Shown here piece after piece: positions 16,649-25,428 of a DNA stretch of 41,474 nucleotides. Made by a program: the position numbers and the translations under genes. The notes beneath the pieces are model-generated. The model was not told the origin of the DNA and ran no database searches. It saw nothing but the letters and a program-made list of their open reading frames with translations. Where the stretch lies: assembly GCA_026984135.1 (NCBI GenBank), contig JALSSR010000199.1:1-41474 (forward strand), in the 5' to 3' direction. This stretch comes from Bacteroidales bacterium. Its GTDB lineage: Bacteria; Bacteroidota; Bacteroidia; Bacteroidales; JAADJA01. Positions within the stretch are counted from its first letter, which is position 1, and each line of letters opens with the position of its first letter.

Positions 16649-18595
16649 TTATATCAATGTTACGTCACATATTACTTCCAGCAAGGCGGGTCCATTGTGG
16701 TCGCTGATCTTTTGCATTGCTTTTTCGAGATCTTCCCTTTTTTCAACCCTGATTCCAAGAGCACCGCAATTTTCGGCAAATTCTGCAAAATTTGGATTGT
16801 GCATTGCCGTTTGCCATACTTTAAGTTCTGAGGAGCGTTGCTCTTTGGAGATTTTACCAAGTTCCGAATTATTGATAAGGATATGCTTTATGTTCATATT
16901 ATACCTGACAAGGGTCGTAAGCTCGGCAAGATACTGACCAAGGCCGCCGTCTCCTGAAACCGACCATACAGGACGACTGTCTTTTACGGCAGCCCAGGCA
17001 CCCATAGCAGCAGGCAAAGCAAAACCGATAGAGCCGAGGTAGCCTGACATCAGTATGGATTGGTTTTTACACTCAAAATATCGTCCGAAAGAATAGGCAT
17101 TGTTTCCAACATCAACAGCAATCACTGCATTGTCCGGCGTAATTTTATTCATTGCTTCAAAAACTGCAATAGAACCGATACCTTGTCCACGGTCATCTTT
17201 AAGTCTGTTTTCCTTTTCCGTACTCCATATCTTTTTCCTGACGGCTATTTCATCCCTTTGGTCAATAGTATCTGTTTTTCCGGTTAATTTTTTTTTCAAA
17301 AGTTTAGAGGTAACCCCCACTTCACCCCACAATGCCGCATCTATTTTATGAAATTTACTTAAAGCCAAAGGGTCGAAATCAATCTGTATCAGTGGCTTTT
17401 TAGGAGTAATACCGGTATGGTTCGAGAATGATGCCCCGAATACTATCAACATGTCACTTTCGTTCATAAACCAGGAAGCGACAGGAGTTCCGCTACGTCC
17501 CAATACTCCGCAAGCAAGCGGATGATTATCGGATATAAGTCCCTTACCTTTAAAGGTTGTGATAACCGGAGCGTTGAGGTTTTCTGCAAGTCCTTTGATA
17601 TTTTTCATACTGTATCTCGCCCCATGGCCAACAATAATTACCGGTCTTTTGGATTCTTTAATCATTCCGATAGCTTTCTCAACCATATCTTCAGGAGGTG
17701 ATATGTTAAACGGCGTTATCCTGTTCTCCGGGGTTTGGGCTTCTTCTTCGGCAGGCTTAAATGCAAATTGTACCTCGTCGGGAAAAGTTATATGCGAAAC
17801 ATCGCGTTTTACAAGTGAATGCTTTATAGCAAGACTCATTAGTTCGGAATGTTTGCTTTCTTTTTGAACTGCTATATTAAAGTTAGCAACAGTTTGAAAT
17901 GCTTTCACCAGATTCACCTCCTGAAAAGCTCCGGTTCCAACTACCTGGGTATTTATTTGCCCGGTCAATGCCAGTAGCGGAACCCTGTCAACCTTTGCAT
18001 CCCACATTCCGGTGAACATATTTGTGGCTCCGGGCCCGGCAATGCCAAAACAGGCTGCCGGTTTTCCGGTCAGCTTGGCATAACCGCTTGCAGCAAAGGC
18101 GGCAGCTCCTTCGTGGCGTATTCCGAAGTACTGCAACTTCCCTTTCTCTTCTAATCGTCGCATGGCATCAGCTACTCCAAGGTTACTGTGTCCCACCATT
18201 CCGAAAACTGTGTTCACACCCCAGTTAACCATTGTCTCCATCATAACATCCGAAATGGTTGGCTTATGTGGTTCTTCTTCTAAAATTCCAACGTAAAAAG
18301 CTCCGTTTTCTTCTTTCACCTCATAAGCATCAACACCATCGTCAAAACCGGGAGCCTTTCCTGAGCAGGGATGATAGTCCCAGCCGTGCCAGGGGCAACG
18401 CAAGATTCCGTTTTCAATGCTGCCTTCCCCCAAAGGCCCGCCCTGATGTGGGCAGCGATTGTCAAGAGCACAGATTTTCCCTTCGAAATGAGAAAGAGCA
18501 ATCTGGATTTTTCCGGCAGTGACTGTAGTTACGCGATTTTCGGACAATTCTGTTTTGTCATCAAGGACTTTGTACCATACTTTTTTTTTATTCAT
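16649..18595 (-). CDS. Rieske [2Fe-2S] domain fused to a thiamine diphosphate enzyme
   Basis: The 648-residue protein joins two modules. Residues 1-105 are a Rieske ferredoxin domain with CPH (48-50) and CPWH (67-70) ligands. Residues about 112-648 are a three-domain ThDP enzyme of the acetolactate synthase/pyruvate oxidase group: the catalytic glutamate Glu162 (GIRHEGAAAFAASGYA), a central domain (PVIIVGHGAR, 318-326), and the cofactor motif starting SGDGG (547-551) and ending INN (574-576). ThDP enzymes of this group decarboxylate 2-oxoacids or transfer two-carbon units; the substrate cannot be read from sequence. The Rieske domain suggests electron transfer to or from the active site. It is the fifth gene of the eanB-led operon, 18 bases after its neighbour. 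Confidence 0.9.
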   Translation of the reverse strand: MNKKKVWYKVLDDKTELSENRVTTVTAGKIQIALSHFEGKICALDNRCPHQGGPLGEGSIENGILRCPWHGWDYHPCSGKAPGFDDGVDAYEVKEENGAFYVGILEEEPHKPTISDVMMETMVNWGVNTVFGMVGHSNLGVADAMRRLEEKGKLQYFGIRHEGAAAFAASGYAKLTGKPAACFGIAGPGATNMFTGMWDAKVDRVPLLALTGQINTQVVGTGAFQEVNLVKAFQTVANFNIAVQKESKHSELMSLAIKHSLVKRDVSHITFPDEVQFAFKPAEEEAQTPENRITPFNISPPEDMVEKAIGMIKESKRPVIIVGHGARYSMKNIKGLAENLNAPVITTFKGKGLISDNHPLACGVLGRSGTPVASWFMNESDMLIVFGASFSNHTGITPKKPLIQIDFDPLALSKFHKIDAALWGEVGVTSKLLKKKLTGKTDTIDQRDEIAVRKKIWSTEKENRLKDDRGQGIGSIAVFEAMNKITPDNAVIAVDVGNNAYSFGRYFECKNQSILMSGYLGSIGFALPAAMGAWAAVKDSRPVWSVSGDGGLGQYLAELTTLVRYNMNIKHILINNSELGKISKEQRSSELKVWQTAMHNPNFAEFAENCGALGIRVEKREDLEKAMQKISDHNGPALLEVICDVTLI

Positions 18596-18613
18596 TTGGA
18601 TTTGTTTTTGTTA

Positions 18614-19474
18614 TTATAAAACGCTTTTTAATGTATCTATCCCCGTTTGAAAAAATGATTTTACAAGTTTGTGCTGGTTCACGGCCTTATTTTCCTTTAA
18701 TATTTCAGAAAGTTTTAATACGGCACCATTCCAGTCGGGCATCATCCATTTACCCACTTCCGAGGGTTTGATATTTTCAATACCTTTTACAGGTTTTTCC
18801 GACCAAAAACTAAGATAAAAATATGGTTCGTCAATCATACTGTCGGGTATTGCCAGGCCCAGTCCGAAGGATTTTGACAAATCACCTTTTTTATTATGTG
18901 CCAATGGTATAAAAGTGCCGGTGTCGAAGTGATGAGGCCAGATACGTACCGGTTCCGCTTGTTCAAAATCCTTTGCCACCTCAATAAGTACAACTTTTGC
19001 ATTATGACGGTATAATGTGTTTTCAATGAAGTATTTTTTGTTACTAACCGAAAAAACATCTCCCCTGTCAAGTTTGTGTTCAGGTATTTCGTAATGCATT
19101 TCATTACTGAATCCCGACACATCCACTCCCAAATTTTTCAGATTACGTTTTATCTCTTCAAAAACTGCAATTTGTGTTTTGCCGGCAAGGGTGATTTCCG
19201 TTTTTGTTTCATTTTTATCATCAAGAATGAAAATTTTCATTTCGGACAACTGCAAGCCCAGACGCACACCCTCAGGTAAAAGGTTTCCAAACAACATCTC
19301 TTTTTCAGGGATATATTCCATATTGGTATTGCTGTCGTCGGGTTGCCGGGGTATCAGATGGCGACCTGCCATTGCTAAAAATTGAGCTGCGTGATGTTGT
19401 TGCTGAAGAGCATCACTTAATTCCGTATTGAACGGTAGCGATAATAATCTCCACTTGTTATCAAGTCTTTTCAT
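18614..19474 (-). CDS. Uncharacterised protein with WPHHFDTG motif
   Basis: I cannot assign a named family with confidence. The 286-residue protein has no signal peptide or membrane segment. Visible landmarks are QQQHHAAQFLAMAGRHLIP (about 25-43), a charged middle region, the motif RIWPHHFDTGTFIPLA (about 178-193), SFGLGLAIPDSMIDEPYFYLSFW, and WMMPDWNGAVLKLSEIL near the end. The two His-rich motifs could bind a metal or a substrate. The layout loosely recalls DUF5996-type proteins, but this is weak. It lies 10 bases after the DUF427 gene and 18 before the Rieske-ThDP gene, so it probably serves the same pathway as EanA/EanB. Confidence 0.8.
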   Translation of the reverse strand: MKRLDNKWRLLSLPFNTELSDALQQQHHAAQFLAMAGRHLIPRQPDDSNTNMEYIPEKEMLFGNLLPEGVRLGLQLSEMKIFILDDKNETKTEITLAGKTQIAVFEEIKRNLKNLGVDVSGFSNEMHYEIPEHKLDRGDVFSVSNKKYFIENTLYRHNAKVVLIEVAKDFEQAEPVRIWPHHFDTGTFIPLAHNKKGDLSKSFGLGLAIPDSMIDEPYFYLSFWSEKPVKGIENIKPSEVGKWMMPDWNGAVLKLSEILKENKAVNQHKLVKSFFQTGIDTLKSVL

Positions 19475-19484
19475 TATGGTTAGT

Positions 19485-19766
19485 TTATTCGGTTATTTTT
19501 ACACCGTGCCAAAAGGCAACATAGTTTTTGATTTTTTCGGCAAGGCCTGAAGGCTCAGGATAGTACCAGGCTGCATCCTTATTAACTTTTCCGGCAACAA
19601 CAACATCAAAATACGATGCTGTTCCTTTCCAGTGACAAACCGTATGTGTCTGACTATCCGATAAATATCCTTTTATTACAGATTCAGGAGGGAAGTATTG
19701 GTTTCCTTCAATGTTAACTGTTTCGTTGCTTTCGGCAATCACCGTATCATTCCATATCGCTTTCAT
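19485..19766 (-). CDS. DUF427 protein
   Basis: From the start chosen here (19766) the protein has 93 residues. It shows the DUF427 layout: MKAIWNDTVIAES at the N terminus, GNQYFPPESV, the central HTVCHWKGTASYFDVV, and a tail with AWYYPEPSGLAEKIKNYVAFWHGV. DUF427 proteins are small beta-barrels of unknown function found in many bacteria, sometimes beside methyltransferases. An ATG at 19787 would overlap the end of the methyltransferase gene and add an unlikely leader, so the internal ATG 5 bases after that gene's stop is preferred. Confidence 0.88.
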   Translation of the reverse strand: MKAIWNDTVIAESNETVNIEGNQYFPPESVIKGYLSDSQTHTVCHWKGTASYFDVVVAGKVNKDAAWYYPEPSGLAEKIKNYVAFWHGVKITE

Positions 19767-19771
19767 ATTGA

Positions 19772-20734
19772 TTATTTTAATTTCCAAAGAGAATTCATAA
19801 AGAATAGTCGTTTATCAAAGAAATTCCTTACAACCTGAAAACCTGATCTTTCGGCTAATTCATTTATCATCACCGTATCGTATTTTTGAGAAATCTCCAT
19901 AAATATGGCTTCCCCTTCCTCAAATGAAACTGTCAGATTCAGTTCTTTAATTTCAACGGACTGGTTTTTAATACTTATCAATTCACTCTTAGCCGTTCCG
20001 GTTTCAGAATCATAGACCTCACGATGTTTGAAGTTTTGTAAAATAAAGTCCGCATCCAACTCGTCATTAATTCTTTGCAGAAGATTCAAATTGAATGCTG
20101 CCGTATGTCCGTGTGGATCATTGTAGGCTTTAAGAATGATATCGGAGTCTTTTTTCATATCAAAGCCTATAAACAATAAATCCCGGGGATTCATCACCTC
20201 TTTTAGTTTCGATAAAAAAGCGAGTGTATCGGGGTAGTTGTAATTCCCGATATTAGATCCGAGGAACAATAATATCTTTTTTGTTTGTCCGTTAAATTCT
20301 TTTTCATTCAGAAGCTCGAAATAATCGCCGACTTTACCAATGATATTCAATTCCGGAAGTTTAAGTTCCAGGTCAATGACCAGATTACTGACGGCGTCTT
20401 CGGAGATGTCAATGGGAATATATTTAAAATCACAATTTTTTTCGAGTAAATATGATAACAGTATCCTTGTTTTCATACCGTCGCCCGCGCCAAGTTCAAT
20501 CAATTCAAATTCATCACCTGATTCCGTAAAGGATTCAAAGATATGTTGTTTTTGTGTCTCGAAAATTTCCAATTCGCAATCGGTCAGATAATACTCCGGC
20601 ATTCGCATAATATCCTGAAATATCCTGCTTCCGGTGTCATCATAAAAATATTTTGAAGATAGGGATTTTGTCCCTGATGTTAACCCGGTTTGTACATCTT
20701 TAGCAAAGTCGGTATTTGTTTCAATCTGTTCCAT
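19772..20734 (-). CDS. eanA: L-histidine N-alpha-trimethyltransferase (EgtD/EanA-like)
   Basis: EgtD-type enzymes methylate histidine three times with S-adenosylmethionine to give hercynine, the precursor of ergothioneine. The 320-residue protein has the family N terminus SLSSKYFYDDTGSRIFQ (24-40) and MPEYYLTDCE (45-54). It has the SAM motif ELGAGDGMKTRILL (80-93), FLGSNIGNY (157-165), and the substrate-loop sequence TAAFNLNLL (211-219). No oxygen-dependent sulfoxide synthase (EgtB) gene is adjacent; instead a rhodanese-type EanB-like gene lies 21 bases upstream in the same operon. That pairing matches the EanA/EanB arrangement known from anaerobic green sulfur bacteria, hence the symbol. Confidence 0.9.
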   Translation of the reverse strand: MEQIETNTDFAKDVQTGLTSGTKSLSSKYFYDDTGSRIFQDIMRMPEYYLTDCELEIFETQKQHIFESFTESGDEFELIELGAGDGMKTRILLSYLLEKNCDFKYIPIDISEDAVSNLVIDLELKLPELNIIGKVGDYFELLNEKEFNGQTKKILLFLGSNIGNYNYPDTLAFLSKLKEVMNPRDLLFIGFDMKKDSDIILKAYNDPHGHTAAFNLNLLQRINDELDADFILQNFKHREVYDSETGTAKSELISIKNQSVEIKELNLTVSFEEGEAIFMEISQKYDTVMINELAERSGFQVVRNFFDKRLFFMNSLWKLK

Positions 20735-20755
20735 AATGTTATCAATATTTTGTTG

Positions 20756-22036
20756 TTACTCAGCCGGGATTCCGGTTTCATAAGGATTCCGAGGGTCGTT
20801 ACTCCACTCGAACCAGCCACCGTCAAAAACCGAGACTTTCGGCCAACCCATAAGCCAGGCATTCAACCAGGCTTCACTACCGCGCCACCCGGTACCACAG
20901 TAAAATGCCAGATGCTTACCGGGAGTTATACCGGCACTTTCCCAGTTTGCGGCTATTTCCTGAAATTCTCTTGTTGTGTGGTCAACATTCCTGTAGTTTT
21001 CCATATGATATGCATCCGTTCCGCAATTACCGAATATAGCACCCGGGATTCTGCCCTTTTTTTCAATATAGTTGTATCCGCTTACCTCACTGATGTACTC
21101 GGGCCAGCTACGAACACAGACAAGGTCGGCATTCTCCGACTTTAACATCTCTTTTGCTTCAACAATATCCACTGCAAGCCCGGGATTTCCCGGAATTGAT
21201 GCTCCAAAATCCTTAACCGGATCTTTCGGCACATCCTCCGTACTTATCTCGAAACCTGCGTCTTTCCACGATTGAAAACCACCGTTGAGCACTCTAACAT
21301 CCTTAACTCCGGCATACATCAAAATAAAAGCCGACCTGATAGCCCCAATATGGCCGGCAGCACTCCCCGGAAAAGGATTATTGTTATCGGGATGCATAAA
21401 CTTGCCGTAAAGAATGACCGTAGTATCTGCCGTTATACCATGATTTTGCAGTGCCTCCTTTAATTCCTCGGGAGACCTCCGGTTCCAGGTTTCCGGTGAC
21501 TCCAGTGCGAGAGTGTCAATATCAACAGCTCCGGGAATATGTCCGGATAAGTAGGCACTCCTGTTTCGATAATGTGCATGCAAAATGATGAATTTGTCAT
21601 TATCGTAATGTACCGGCTTTTCACCTTTGAGAAGACTATTGACCCATACGGCCGGTACGAGATGCTCATATCTTTTAAGATAATCCACCGGCAAATCTTT
21701 ATCAGACAGCCATTCATCCTGAAAATGATTGTAAACTCTTACATCGGAATATCCGGAGCGGATGAATAACCTTGCAACCTTCTCGGCTTCACCGGAAGAA
21801 TAGCCGTAAACGACCAAAGGTTTGCCGGGTGTTATCCCTTTTGACCTCACTATTTCAATCCAGTCTATATAGTTTGTCCATTTAAGCGGCAGGCTTTTCG
21901 CCCCTTTGATATGTCCGCCTCTTACTTCATTTTCAAGCTCCCACCCGTTATAGGCATCAACAGGGCGGACATCAATAACCGTCCCTTCTTCATCTTTTAT
22001 AAAGTTTGAGAGTTCTTTTGTTGAGATTTGATTCAT
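20756..22036 (-). CDS. eanB: Multi-domain rhodanese sulfurtransferase, EanB-like ergothioneine synthase
   Basis: The 426-residue protein contains three rhodanese-like domains (about 1-120, 125-265 and 285-426). Only the last has an active-site loop with a cysteine, FYCGTGWRGSE, Cys380 preceded by Tyr379. EanB of Chlorobium limicola, which turns hercynine into ergothioneine using polysulfide without oxygen, has its catalytic Cys412 after Tyr411 and a key Tyr353. Shifting by 32 places these at Cys380, Tyr379 and Tyr321 here, and all three residues match. The earlier domains have lost the cysteine, as in EanB. It heads the operon and the EgtD-like gene follows directly. A plain thiosulfate or mercaptopyruvate sulfurtransferase is the alternative. 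Confidence 0.8.
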   Translation of the reverse strand: MNQISTKELSNFIKDEEGTVIDVRPVDAYNGWELENEVRGGHIKGAKSLPLKWTNYIDWIEIVRSKGITPGKPLVVYGYSSGEAEKVARLFIRSGYSDVRVYNHFQDEWLSDKDLPVDYLKRYEHLVPAVWVNSLLKGEKPVHYDNDKFIILHAHYRNRSAYLSGHIPGAVDIDTLALESPETWNRRSPEELKEALQNHGITADTTVILYGKFMHPDNNNPFPGSAAGHIGAIRSAFILMYAGVKDVRVLNGGFQSWKDAGFEISTEDVPKDPVKDFGASIPGNPGLAVDIVEAKEMLKSENADLVCVRSWPEYISEVSGYNYIEKKGRIPGAIFGNCGTDAYHMENYRNVDHTTREFQEIAANWESAGITPGKHLAFYCGTGWRGSEAWLNAWLMGWPKVSVFDGGWFEWSNDPRNPYETGIPAE

Positions 22037-22337
22037 CGTTGATTTGATTTTTTTGTAAAGATAATAATTTTCAGATAATTAAATATCAATTTTCTCCATT
22101 TTCCAATACTTCCGGTATAGAATGAATTTTTATTTTAACATAACTATTTATCAATTGGACGAAGAAAAGGAAAAACCTTACATCTTCAAATGAAAGATGT
22201 TTTGATAACCAGTGAATATGGGCTTCTTGAAGATAAAGTAAGACAGGTACTTGCAACATGCATGCAAAAGGTTCGGTGCAGGGGCCCCAACATATAAACA
22301 TTTGCAAAATTATTATATTTTTGCAAAAACGATAATT
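22037..22337. other. Divergent intergenic region between eanB and acyl-CoA synthetase gene
   Basis: I support no gene in these 301 bases. On the minus strand a TATCTTTA (22056-22063), one base off the TAnnTTTG consensus, lies 20 bases before the eanB ATG. On the plus strand TATTTTTG lies at 22316-22323. A self-complementary TGCATGCA occurs near 22258-22265. A 73-codon open frame on the minus strand (22086-22307) has no recognisable family pattern. Confidence 0.4.
22316..22323 (+). promoter_or_regulatory. Promoter box TATTTTTG before acyl-CoA synthetase
   Basis: TATTTTTG matches TAnnTTTG and ends 14 bases before the ATG at 22338, implying a very short leader. No well-placed upstream TTTG was seen. 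Confidence 0.4.
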
Positions 22338-24020
22338 ATGAAAAATTTTCCAACCTTAACACTACCTGCACTATTAAAACAGTCGGTTGAGAAATATGCC
22401 GACAGGCCTGCCTTGGCCTTTGTGGGTGATAAACCCGTAACCTATGCAGAGTTTGACAAAATAAGGTTGTCATTAATGTCATTGCTTGAGAATCTGGATG
22501 TTAAACAGGGTGACAAAGTAGCTCTTCTGAGTTCAAATATGCCCAACTGGGGAATAACATATTTTGCCATTGCCTCTATGGGAGCGGTGGTTGTTCCGAT
22601 TCTTCCCGATTTTAGCCCCGTCGAAATCGAAAATGTATTAAATCATTCCGAATCAAAGGCTATCTTTGTTTCAGACAATCTTAAAGCTAAAATAGAGAAG
22701 TATAAAAACGATAAATTACTCCACAGAATATTGATTGACGATTTCTCAATTTTAGAATCGGATAAACCCGGAGTGCAATATAAAGAGGGAGCAAAACCTC
22801 AGAAGGAATATACTGTTAAGGAAGAAGACCTTGCCGTTATTATTTACACTTCCGGCACAACGGGAAAGTCAAAGGGCGTAATGCTTTCACATAAAAATAT
22901 AAGCTCAAATGCAGTGGCAAGTATGAGTGTTCAGGAGATAAATTCCAACGACCGCTTTTTGTCCGTTTTGCCCCTGTCGCACACTTATGAGAACACTATC
23001 GGTTTTATTCTTCCGGTTATTTGCGGAGCAAGTATTTCGTATATCAGAAAACCACCGACACCGGCAGTATTGCTGCCTGCCCTGAAAGAGGTTAGACCGA
23101 CCCTTATGCTTACGGTTCCTCTCATCATAGAAAAAATATACAGAAATAAAGTTTTGCCGAATTTTCAAAAAAACAGGTTGACACGATTTCTATATTCCAT
23201 ACCCTTTTTGCATAAAAAGTTTAACCGTATTGCCGGCAAAAAACTTATGGAGACTTTCGGAGGTGAAATAAAGTTTTTCGGTATTGGAGGTGCGAAGCTG
23301 GATAAGACGGTGGAGAAGTTTTTGCGTGAAGCAAAATTTCCGTATGCCATAGGTTACGGGCTTACGGAAACTTCTCCTTTGCTTGCAGGTGTTAATGCCC
23401 GGAATACAAAATTGCAGTCAACAGGACCTCCGCTTAAAGGGGTAACTTTAAAAATACATAATCCGCAAAAAATGACGGGTGAGGGAGAAATCTGGGCTAA
23501 AGGACCCAATGTTATGATGGGCTATTACAAAGAGCCGGAACTGACGAAAGAAGTGCTGACCGAAGACGGATGGTTTAAAACCGGAGACCTTGGAATACTC
23601 GACAAAACTAACTATCTCTACATCCGCGGAAGAAGTAAAAATGTTATTATCGGGCCAAGTGGCGAAAATATTTTTCCCGAAGATATTGAATCGGTTATAA
23701 ATAATTTCAAACATGTTGCCGAATCGCTTGTTATTCAGCAAAAAGGAAAGCTTGTGGCAATGGTTCATTTTAACCGTGAGGAAATTGAAGAGAAATACAA
23801 ACATTTAAAGGAAAAAGGAGGGGAATTTTCCGATTTTGTGGAACGGAAATATGATGAACTGAAAAAAGAATTGCGCGACTATGTTAACTCCAGAGTGAAT
23901 AAATTTTCAAAAATTCACGATGTTGTTGTCAGCAAGGAGGAGTTTGTGAAAACCGCAACAAAAAAGATAAAAAGATTTTTATATTCGGGAAAACCGGAAA
24001 ACCCTGAAAAGCATGCATAG
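22338..24020 (+). CDS. Long-chain acyl-CoA synthetase (AMP-forming)
   Basis: The enzyme activates fatty acids with ATP and coenzyme A through an acyl-adenylate. The start at 22338 gives 560 residues and a normal N terminus (MKNFPTLTLPALLKQSVEKY); an upstream in-frame ATG adds 29 unlikely residues. Family motifs are the P-loop-like IIYTSGTTGKSKGVMLSHKN, the A5 motif GYGLTETSPLL, and the A7/A8 region GWFKTGDLGILD followed by RGRSKNVIIGPSGENIFPEDIE. The C terminus has the catalytic-lysine-type ending VKTATKKIKRFLY. Substrate chain length cannot be fixed from sequence. The flavoprotein gene follows after 39 bases, suggesting joint expression for lipid metabolism. Confidence 0.9.
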   Translation: MKNFPTLTLPALLKQSVEKYADRPALAFVGDKPVTYAEFDKIRLSLMSLLENLDVKQGDKVALLSSNMPNWGITYFAIASMGAVVVPILPDFSPVEIENVLNHSESKAIFVSDNLKAKIEKYKNDKLLHRILIDDFSILESDKPGVQYKEGAKPQKEYTVKEEDLAVIIYTSGTTGKSKGVMLSHKNISSNAVASMSVQEINSNDRFLSVLPLSHTYENTIGFILPVICGASISYIRKPPTPAVLLPALKEVRPTLMLTVPLIIEKIYRNKVLPNFQKNRLTRFLYSIPFLHKKFNRIAGKKLMETFGGEIKFFGIGGAKLDKTVEKFLREAKFPYAIGYGLTETSPLLAGVNARNTKLQSTGPPLKGVTLKIHNPQKMTGEGEIWAKGPNVMMGYYKEPELTKEVLTEDGWFKTGDLGILDKTNYLYIRGRSKNVIIGPSGENIFPEDIESVINNFKHVAESLVIQQKGKLVAMVHFNREEIEEKYKHLKEKGGEFSDFVERKYDELKKELRDYVNSRVNKFSKIHDVVVSKEEFVKTATKKIKRFLYSGKPENPEKHA

Positions 24021-24059
24021 CTCACTGATTCATATTGCAGTTATTCAATGTATTATAAA

Positions 24060-25295
24060 ATGAAGAAAACCGATATATGTATTGTGGGAGCCGGTCCGGC
24101 AGGAGTTTTTGCAGCTTTGTTCCTGTCGAAGTTTGGTATTGAATCAACCCTGGTTGACAAAGCAAAATTTCCGCGTGATAAAATATGTGGTGACGGAATA
24201 AGCGGCTGGGTGCTCACAATTCTTAATGAGCTTGACAAGAGTTTGCTCGAAAAGCTATCGAAACAATCATTTATTAATTATTCGTACGGTATAAGGATTG
24301 TCGCACCGAATTATAACCGGCTTGATCTCCCCTTTTTTGACAGCGGAGACTGGGATCCTTCAATACCTCCGGGTTTTACCGCAAGAAGAATTGATTTCGA
24401 CAATTTTATGATTGAGGAGGTGAGAAACAGAAAAGAAATTAAGCTGCTTGAGAATAGTGAAATTACCGGCTACGAAAGATATGATAACAAAATCAGGTTA
24501 TCGGTAAAATCCGGAGAGGATATTGAGTCCAAAATTGTAATATTTGCTAATGGAGCCACTTCAAAATTCATGAAAGAACCGGGAGGTATCCTGAAAACAA
24601 AGAAATATGTAATGTCGGGTGTTAAGACTTACTACAAAGGTGTTACGGGATTTCATAAAGATAATTATGTTGAGCTGCATTTTCTGAAAAATGTTCTGCC
24701 CGGATACTTTTGGATTTTCCCGCTGGCCGGGGGGCTTGCTAATGTGGGTGTCGGACTCGACAGGTACAGAATCTCAAAGCGTAAACTTAATCTGAAAAAT
24801 GTAATGTTTGATGCAATAGAAAATGTACCCTACTTAAAGGAACGATTTAAAAATGCTCAACAGATCACAAAAGTTGAAACCTGGCCTTTGCCGCTATGGG
24901 ACGGGAAAAGAAGTATTTCCGGTGATAATTTTATGCTTGCCGGTGATGCTGCCAATCTTATAGACCCTGTCACGGGAGAGGGTATGGGACATGCCGCCAT
25001 TAGCGGGATGTTTGCAGCTTATCAAGCTAAAAGATCTTTGGAAGCAAATGATTTTTCGGCAGAAGCTATGAAAAAATATGATGAAGATGTTTATAGAAAA
25101 ATAGGAAAAGAACTTGATATAAGCAGTAGAATACCGCGCTTTATAAAACATCCTTGGCTGTTTAATGCGGTTGTTAACAGAACTACGAATAGTAATATCT
25201 TAAAGGAAAAACTGGCACTTGCAATGACCGACCTTGAAGTAAGAAAAGAGCTAAAAAGACCGATGTTATATTTGAAGGTAATTATGGGACGATAA
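24060..25295 (+). CDS. Geranylgeranyl-reductase-family FAD oxidoreductase
   Basis: This 411-residue flavoprotein begins with the FAD-binding dinucleotide motif DICIVGAGPAGVFAALFLSKFGI and carries the family features DKICGDGISGW and the second FAD motif MLAGDAANLIDPVTGEGMGHA. Members of this family reduce double bonds of isoprenoid chains or menaquinone tails, or act as related hydroxylases. A menaquinone methyltransferase and a polyprenyl synthase occur elsewhere in the window, so a role in isoprenoid or quinone side-chain saturation is reasonable but unproven. The ATG at 24060 is preferred over 24048 because it gives the usual short lead-in to the first beta strand. Confidence 0.87.
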   Translation: MKKTDICIVGAGPAGVFAALFLSKFGIESTLVDKAKFPRDKICGDGISGWVLTILNELDKSLLEKLSKQSFINYSYGIRIVAPNYNRLDLPFFDSGDWDPSIPPGFTARRIDFDNFMIEEVRNRKEIKLLENSEITGYERYDNKIRLSVKSGEDIESKIVIFANGATSKFMKEPGGILKTKKYVMSGVKTYYKGVTGFHKDNYVELHFLKNVLPGYFWIFPLAGGLANVGVGLDRYRISKRKLNLKNVMFDAIENVPYLKERFKNAQQITKVETWPLPLWDGKRSISGDNFMLAGDAANLIDPVTGEGMGHAAISGMFAAYQAKRSLEANDFSAEAMKKYDEDVYRKIGKELDISSRIPRFIKHPWLFNAVVNRTTNSNILKEKLALAMTDLEVRKELKRPMLYLKVIMGR

Positions 25296-25322
25296 AACCT
25301 GTTTTTATAAAAACAAATTGCA

Positions 25323-25341
25323 TTTCCACCATTTTTCCACC
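25323..25341 (+). promoter_or_regulatory. Tandem TTTCCACC motif, copy 1
   Basis: Two TTCCACC half-sites one helical turn apart (25324-25330 and 25335-25341) lie about 50 bases upstream of the promoter box of the gene at 25429. A near-identical 19-base copy (17 of 19) lies at 36514-36532. Possible shared regulator-binding site. Confidence 0.35.
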
Positions 25342-25393
25342 TATTTTACGTCAATTAATCCGTTAATATTCAATTTTATACATACTTATGCAG

Positions 25394-25401
25394 TATCTTT
25401 G
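25394..25401 (+). promoter_or_regulatory. Promoter box TATCTTTG
   Basis: TATCTTTG matches TAnnTTTG and lies 27 bases before the ATG at 25429, a typical distance. Confidence 0.5.
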
Positions 25402-25428
25402 TGCTCTAATTTAAAATCTAATAATATT

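Noticed and set aside
22086-22307. 73-codon minus-strand frame between eanB and the acyl-CoA synthetase gene
   Set aside because: No family pattern, and it covers the divergent promoter region.
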